Source of the DNA: Sulfuricaulis limicola
Lineage (GTDB): Bacteria; Pseudomonadota; Gammaproteobacteria; Acidiferrobacterales; Sulfurifustaceae
Reading direction: 5' to 3'
NCBI RefSeq assembly: GCF_002355735.1
Contig: NZ_AP014879.1
Location: forward strand, 2,635,501 to 2,699,500
Length of the DNA stretch: 64,000 nucleotides
Shown: positions 61,410-64,000 of the stretch, piece after piece
Position numbering within the stretch: the stretch's first letter is position 1
How the letters are laid out: every line of letters starts with the position of its first letter
Notes under the pieces: model-generated
Seen by the model: the letters and a program-made list of their open reading frames with translations, nothing else
Database searches by the model: none
What the model was told of the DNA's origin: nothing
Program-made: the position numbers and the translations under genes

Positions 61410-61434
61410 AAAACCCGGAACCGGCCCGGGTTTT
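61410..61434 (-). terminator. Possible terminator after mepK
   Basis: AAAACCCGG (61410-61418) pairs with CCGGGTTTT (61426-61434) around 7 bases, just past the stop of the minus-strand mepK gene. The T residues are inside the stem and no long U-run follows, so its strength is uncertain. Confidence 0.45.
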
Positions 61435-61441
61435 CAGTGTG

Positions 61442-61981
61442 CTACCAGGTGCGCACGCGGCCGGTGTCGACGTGGATGAAATCGGAGCTGGCGTAGTAGC
61501 CCACGCCGCCGGCGCGCAGCGAGAGCGCGGCGCGGTGCAGGTCGCGCAGCTCGACACCGGCGAGACGGATGTCGATGGCCTGGCCGCGGGTGTGCAGGCT
61601 GTTGCGGGCCACGCCGCCGCTGTTACGGTGCATCTGTGCGTTGGTGGCGGGCGAGCGGTAGCCGGAGATGACCTGGAATGTGCCGGACGCGGCCGTGAGC
61701 TGTTGCAAATCGTGCAGGATGTCGAACAGGCGCGGGTCCATGGCCGCGACCTCGCCGCTGCGGTGATCGCGCAACAACCGGTCGAGCGTGGCGAGTTCGC
61801 TCGCCACGTACTCGCCATCGGCCCAATACGTGGCGCGGGTCTGCTCGCCGGTGTGCGTGTTGTAGAACGACAGCACGCGCTCGCCTGTCTGCGGCAAGGC
61901 CACGCGCGCCAGCGCGGGCACAGCGACCAATCCCGCGCCCACGCCCAGTGAAAACCTGAGAAATCCCCTTCGGCTCAACAT
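61442..61981 (-). CDS. mepK: Murein endopeptidase MepK/YcbK (DUF882, M15-like)
   Basis: The 179-residue protein has a Tat-type signal (SRRGFLRFSLGVGAGLVAVPALA) and an M15-like zinc peptidase domain: VISGYRSPATNAQMHRNSGGVARNSLHTRGQAIDIRLAG with ligands His and Asp, and DFIHVDTGRVRTW with the last His. In E. coli, MepK cleaves the 3-3 crosslinks that L,D-transpeptidases make. Its gene neighbour here is ldtD, as in E. coli. The ATG at 61981 is chosen because it starts the signal peptide; a longer frame to 62062 exists. Confidence 0.85.
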   Translation of the reverse strand: MLSRRGFLRFSLGVGAGLVAVPALARVALPQTGERVLSFYNTHTGEQTRATYWADGEYVASELATLDRLLRDHRSGEVAAMDPRLFDILHDLQQLTAASGTFQVISGYRSPATNAQMHRNSGGVARNSLHTRGQAIDIRLAGVELRDLHRAALSLRAGGVGYYASSDFIHVDTGRVRTW

Positions 61982-62089
61982 CTGACTGCTGACTCCCTGG
62001 ATGATGCTCTTATCTAATAAGTCTAGCTTGGAGGCAGGGTCAGAAACGACGCGTCGGCGCACCCGTTATCGCGCCCGCTGCGCCACTCG

Positions 62090-63748
62090 TCACTTGGCCG
62101 GGTAGTATCCGGCCAGAATGCGCTCGCGCTGGTATACGTCCTCGCGGAAATGCACCAGTCCGTCGTCGTCGACCCAGCTCGTGAGATAGAGCACGTACAC
62201 CGGGATCGGCTCGGGCAGGCGCAGGGTCTGCTGGTTCTGCGTGTCGATCTCGTTGCGCAGACGCTCCTCGTCCCAGCCGTCGAGCCGTCGCAGCGCGTGC
62301 TGCGCCAGCGCCATGGCCTGCTCGAGGCGCACGCAGGATTCACTGAAGGTGCGGGTGTCGCGCTCGAACAATGCCTTGTCCGGCGTATCGTGCAGGAACA
62401 CGCCGAACGGATTGGGCAACATGAACGACAGGCGCCCGAGGCTGTTCTTCGGGCCCGGCTCCTGGCGCAGCCGGTAATCAAAGCTTTCGGCATCCATGCT
62501 GATCCAGTCGAGTTGCCCGGGTTCGATTTCCTCGCTGTAGCCGTTACCGTTACTCGCGTCAAAGACGCGGATGCCGCGCGTCGTAAAAAAGAGCGGGTCG
62601 CGCTGCTGCTTCGGCAGCAGCACCTCGCGCGCAATGCGCTCCGGCACGTTCCAGTACGGGTTGATGGCCAGGGTCTGCAGCGACGCCGCGAACGACGGCG
62701 TCGGCTGCTCGGGCATGCCCACGATCACGCGCATACCGAGCACCGTGCGCCCGCGCTCGACCACCGCGAGTTCGAAGCCGGCGCTGTTGACCAGGATGTA
62801 GTGCTCGCCGAAATCGCGCGGCATCCAGCGCCAGCGCTCCAGCGTGCGGCGCAGCTGGGCGATGCGCGCCGCCACCGGGACGTTGAGTGCCGCGCGCGTG
62901 CGCGCACCCACGACACCGTCGGCCTGCAAACCGTGGCGCTGCTGGAAGCGCTTCACCGCGGCCTCGAGCGGCGCGTCGTAGGCCTCGTGGTTCCCGAACG
63001 AAAATCCGGAGAGATCGCCCTCGGCGCGCAGCCGCTCGCGCAGCAACGCAATTTGCTCCGGTGCCGCCGGCGCCTTGCCGGGACCGAACTCCGGTCCGGG
63101 TGACAGCGCCGGCCAGCCGCCCGCGTGCGCGATGCTTTCGTAGCGCGCCAACGCCTCGCGCAGACGTTCATAGGCCGGGTGCGACGGCGCCAGCGAATCG
63201 ATCAGCGCGGCGAAATCGCCGTCGTTGCCCACCGCGGCGAGCGCGGCGGCGGGATCGAAGTCCGCCACCGGCAGGTACCAGCTCGGGTCGGCTTCGTGCG
63301 GGCCCACCCGGCCGGTGCGCAGGTCGAGGCTGTAACGCTCGAAGGCGCTGGTGAGATACAGCTCGAGGCAGGCCTGCCCGGCCGGCGAACGGTCGCGCCA
63401 GTGCGCCTCGATGTCGTCGATCCGGTAGCGCGCGGGCTCCAGGCCATGCTGCCCGGCGGTGCGCAGCAAGGCGCGCAACAGGCGGGCACGGGCGCCCGGT
63501 CCCCGGTAACTGACCCAGTGCGGGCGCGGGCTGTCCGGCTGGTAAAACGGCGCCAGCCGCCGCGGGTCGAGGCGCGACTCGCTGCACGACACGACCGGCG
63601 CGGCCAGCGATGCGCGCAGCGCTTCCGCGAGCGCGGCGTCGGGAGCCGGCTCGGCGCGCGCGGCACCTAACGTGGCGAACATCAGCAGCGCCGTGAACGC
63701 GCATTGCGCGCCCGATGGCGTTCGCTGGAAATGGTCGGTGGTGCGCAC
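62090..63748 (-). CDS. ldtD: L,D-transpeptidase LdtD (YcbB-like)
   Basis: LdtD forms 3-3 crosslinks in peptidoglycan. The 552-residue protein has a signal-peptide region (FTALLMFATLGAARA), a scaffold domain, a peptidoglycan-binding repeat (AAVKRFQQRHGLQADGVVGARTRAALN) and the YkuD catalytic domain with NPYWNVPERIA, NPFGVFLHDTP and the catalytic Cys in RTFSESCVRLEQA. A GTG at 63748 is preferred because GAGGT lies upstream; another GTG at 63772 would add eight residues. It lies upstream of mepK on the same strand. Confidence 0.87.
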   Translation of the reverse strand: MRTTDHFQRTPSGAQCAFTALLMFATLGAARAEPAPDAALAEALRASLAAPVVSCSESRLDPRRLAPFYQPDSPRPHWVSYRGPGARARLLRALLRTAGQHGLEPARYRIDDIEAHWRDRSPAGQACLELYLTSAFERYSLDLRTGRVGPHEADPSWYLPVADFDPAAALAAVGNDGDFAALIDSLAPSHPAYERLREALARYESIAHAGGWPALSPGPEFGPGKAPAAPEQIALLRERLRAEGDLSGFSFGNHEAYDAPLEAAVKRFQQRHGLQADGVVGARTRAALNVPVAARIAQLRRTLERWRWMPRDFGEHYILVNSAGFELAVVERGRTVLGMRVIVGMPEQPTPSFAASLQTLAINPYWNVPERIAREVLLPKQQRDPLFFTTRGIRVFDASNGNGYSEEIEPGQLDWISMDAESFDYRLRQEPGPKNSLGRLSFMLPNPFGVFLHDTPDKALFERDTRTFSESCVRLEQAMALAQHALRRLDGWDEERLRNEIDTQNQQTLRLPEPIPVYVLYLTSWVDDDGLVHFREDVYQRERILAGYYPAK

Positions 63749-63959
63749 GGCGGGACTACCTCGGACAAACACGCAGACTTACGCACTCAATTTACCACAG
63801 TCGGGCGGTGCCGGCTCATGCGCCGCCGTCGCACGAGAGATATATTGGAATACTCTGCTCTGATTCGCGCTTTTACTGACCGCCGGCCCAGGCAGGCGGC
63901 CGGACACCGCCCTGGATTCGGCTACACTTCAAGACAATTCCTCAAAAAACAGGTGCGTC

Positions 63960-64000
63960 ATGAACAACTGGATCTGGATAGGGAAATTCGTCATCGTCAT
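63960..64000 (+). CDS. Start of a gene truncated by the window edge
   Basis: An ATG at 63960 opens the frame MNNWIWIGKFVIVI, cut by the window end. The hydrophobic start suggests a membrane or exported protein. The ribosome-binding site is weak (CAGGTG). It is divergent from ldtD over about 210 bp in which I see no other gene. No family can be named. Confidence 0.4.
   Translation, partial: MNNWIWIGKFVIV

Noticed and set aside
1-64000. CRISPR arrays, tRNA, rRNA and intact insertion sequences
   Set aside because: I saw no regularly spaced repeats, no cloverleaf with a TTCRA arm that I could defend, no rRNA core sequences and no transposase motifs. A computed scan could still find a tRNA I missed.

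Overview
The window is about 64 kb of GC-rich (roughly 65%) bacterial chromosome, densely coded on both strands. I find no rRNA, tRNA, CRISPR array or intact mobile element. Several gene pairs are arranged as in Gammaproteobacteria: nudE beside yrfG, ldtD beside mepK, a YbaL-type antiporter, metA and cysQ. An Rnf operon, a DsrC-family protein, a single-haem cytochrome c and a truncated haemoglobin suggest a respiratory, possibly sulfur-metabolising gammaproteobacterium. The lineage is an inference from gene content, not from a marker gene.

Layout. 1-2.2 kb: HupE-like membrane protein (cut by the window edge), a DUF4198 protein and a cupin. 2.2-3.3 kb: one AT-rich membrane-protein gene that looks foreign. 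3.3-8.8 kb: nudE-cysQ-FGGY kinase on the minus strand; a STAS-like protein, yrfG and two tandem paralogous lipoproteins on the plus strand. 8.9-11.6 kb: a P-loop protein with metA, then an OmpA-like lipoprotein and a palindromic repeat. 11.7-14.7 kb: a PhoP/PhoQ-like two-component system with PepSY and glycine-zipper exported proteins. 15.4-25.8 kb: an Rnf operon in the order rnfB, giant 2-oxoacid:ferredoxin oxidoreductase, rnfC, D, G, E, A, then a small four-cysteine membrane protein resembling NqrM. 25.8-31.2 kb: an MFS transporter divergent from a 1,297-residue FAD/Fe-S lactate-dehydrogenase-like protein. 31-43 kb: mixed envelope, stress and transport genes, including a lysine/alanine-rich protein fused to an EF-Tu domain-2 fold and a second PepSY/glycine-zipper pair. 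43-48 kb: cytochrome c, sulfotransferase, tag and two split-barrel flavin proteins. 48.2-51.4 kb: a GbsR/MarR-type regulator and its probable operon, with two near-identical operators. 51.5-64 kb: dehydrogenase, GFA protein, LysR regulator divergent from a DsrC-like protein, truncated haemoglobin, berberine-bridge-type oxidase divergent from an HxlR regulator, UbiA prenyltransferase, and mepK/ldtD.

How the genes may work together. The strongest system is the Rnf operon. A 2-oxoacid oxidoreductase with its own C-terminal ferredoxin domain is translationally coupled to rnfB and sits inside the operon, so it may pass electrons to Rnf directly. The small cysteine protein may help build the Rnf intramembrane iron-sulfur centre. 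The adjacent FAD/Fe-S oxidoreductase could supply 2-oxoacid. A second system is regulatory: the two PepSY/glycine-zipper cassettes, 26 kb apart, share the same 11-bp-periodic direct repeat (CTGAACG, 4 bp, CTGAACG) at the same distance from the start codon. This predicts one regulon under the neighbouring two-component system. A third is the GbsR-type regulon with matched promoter/operator pairs.
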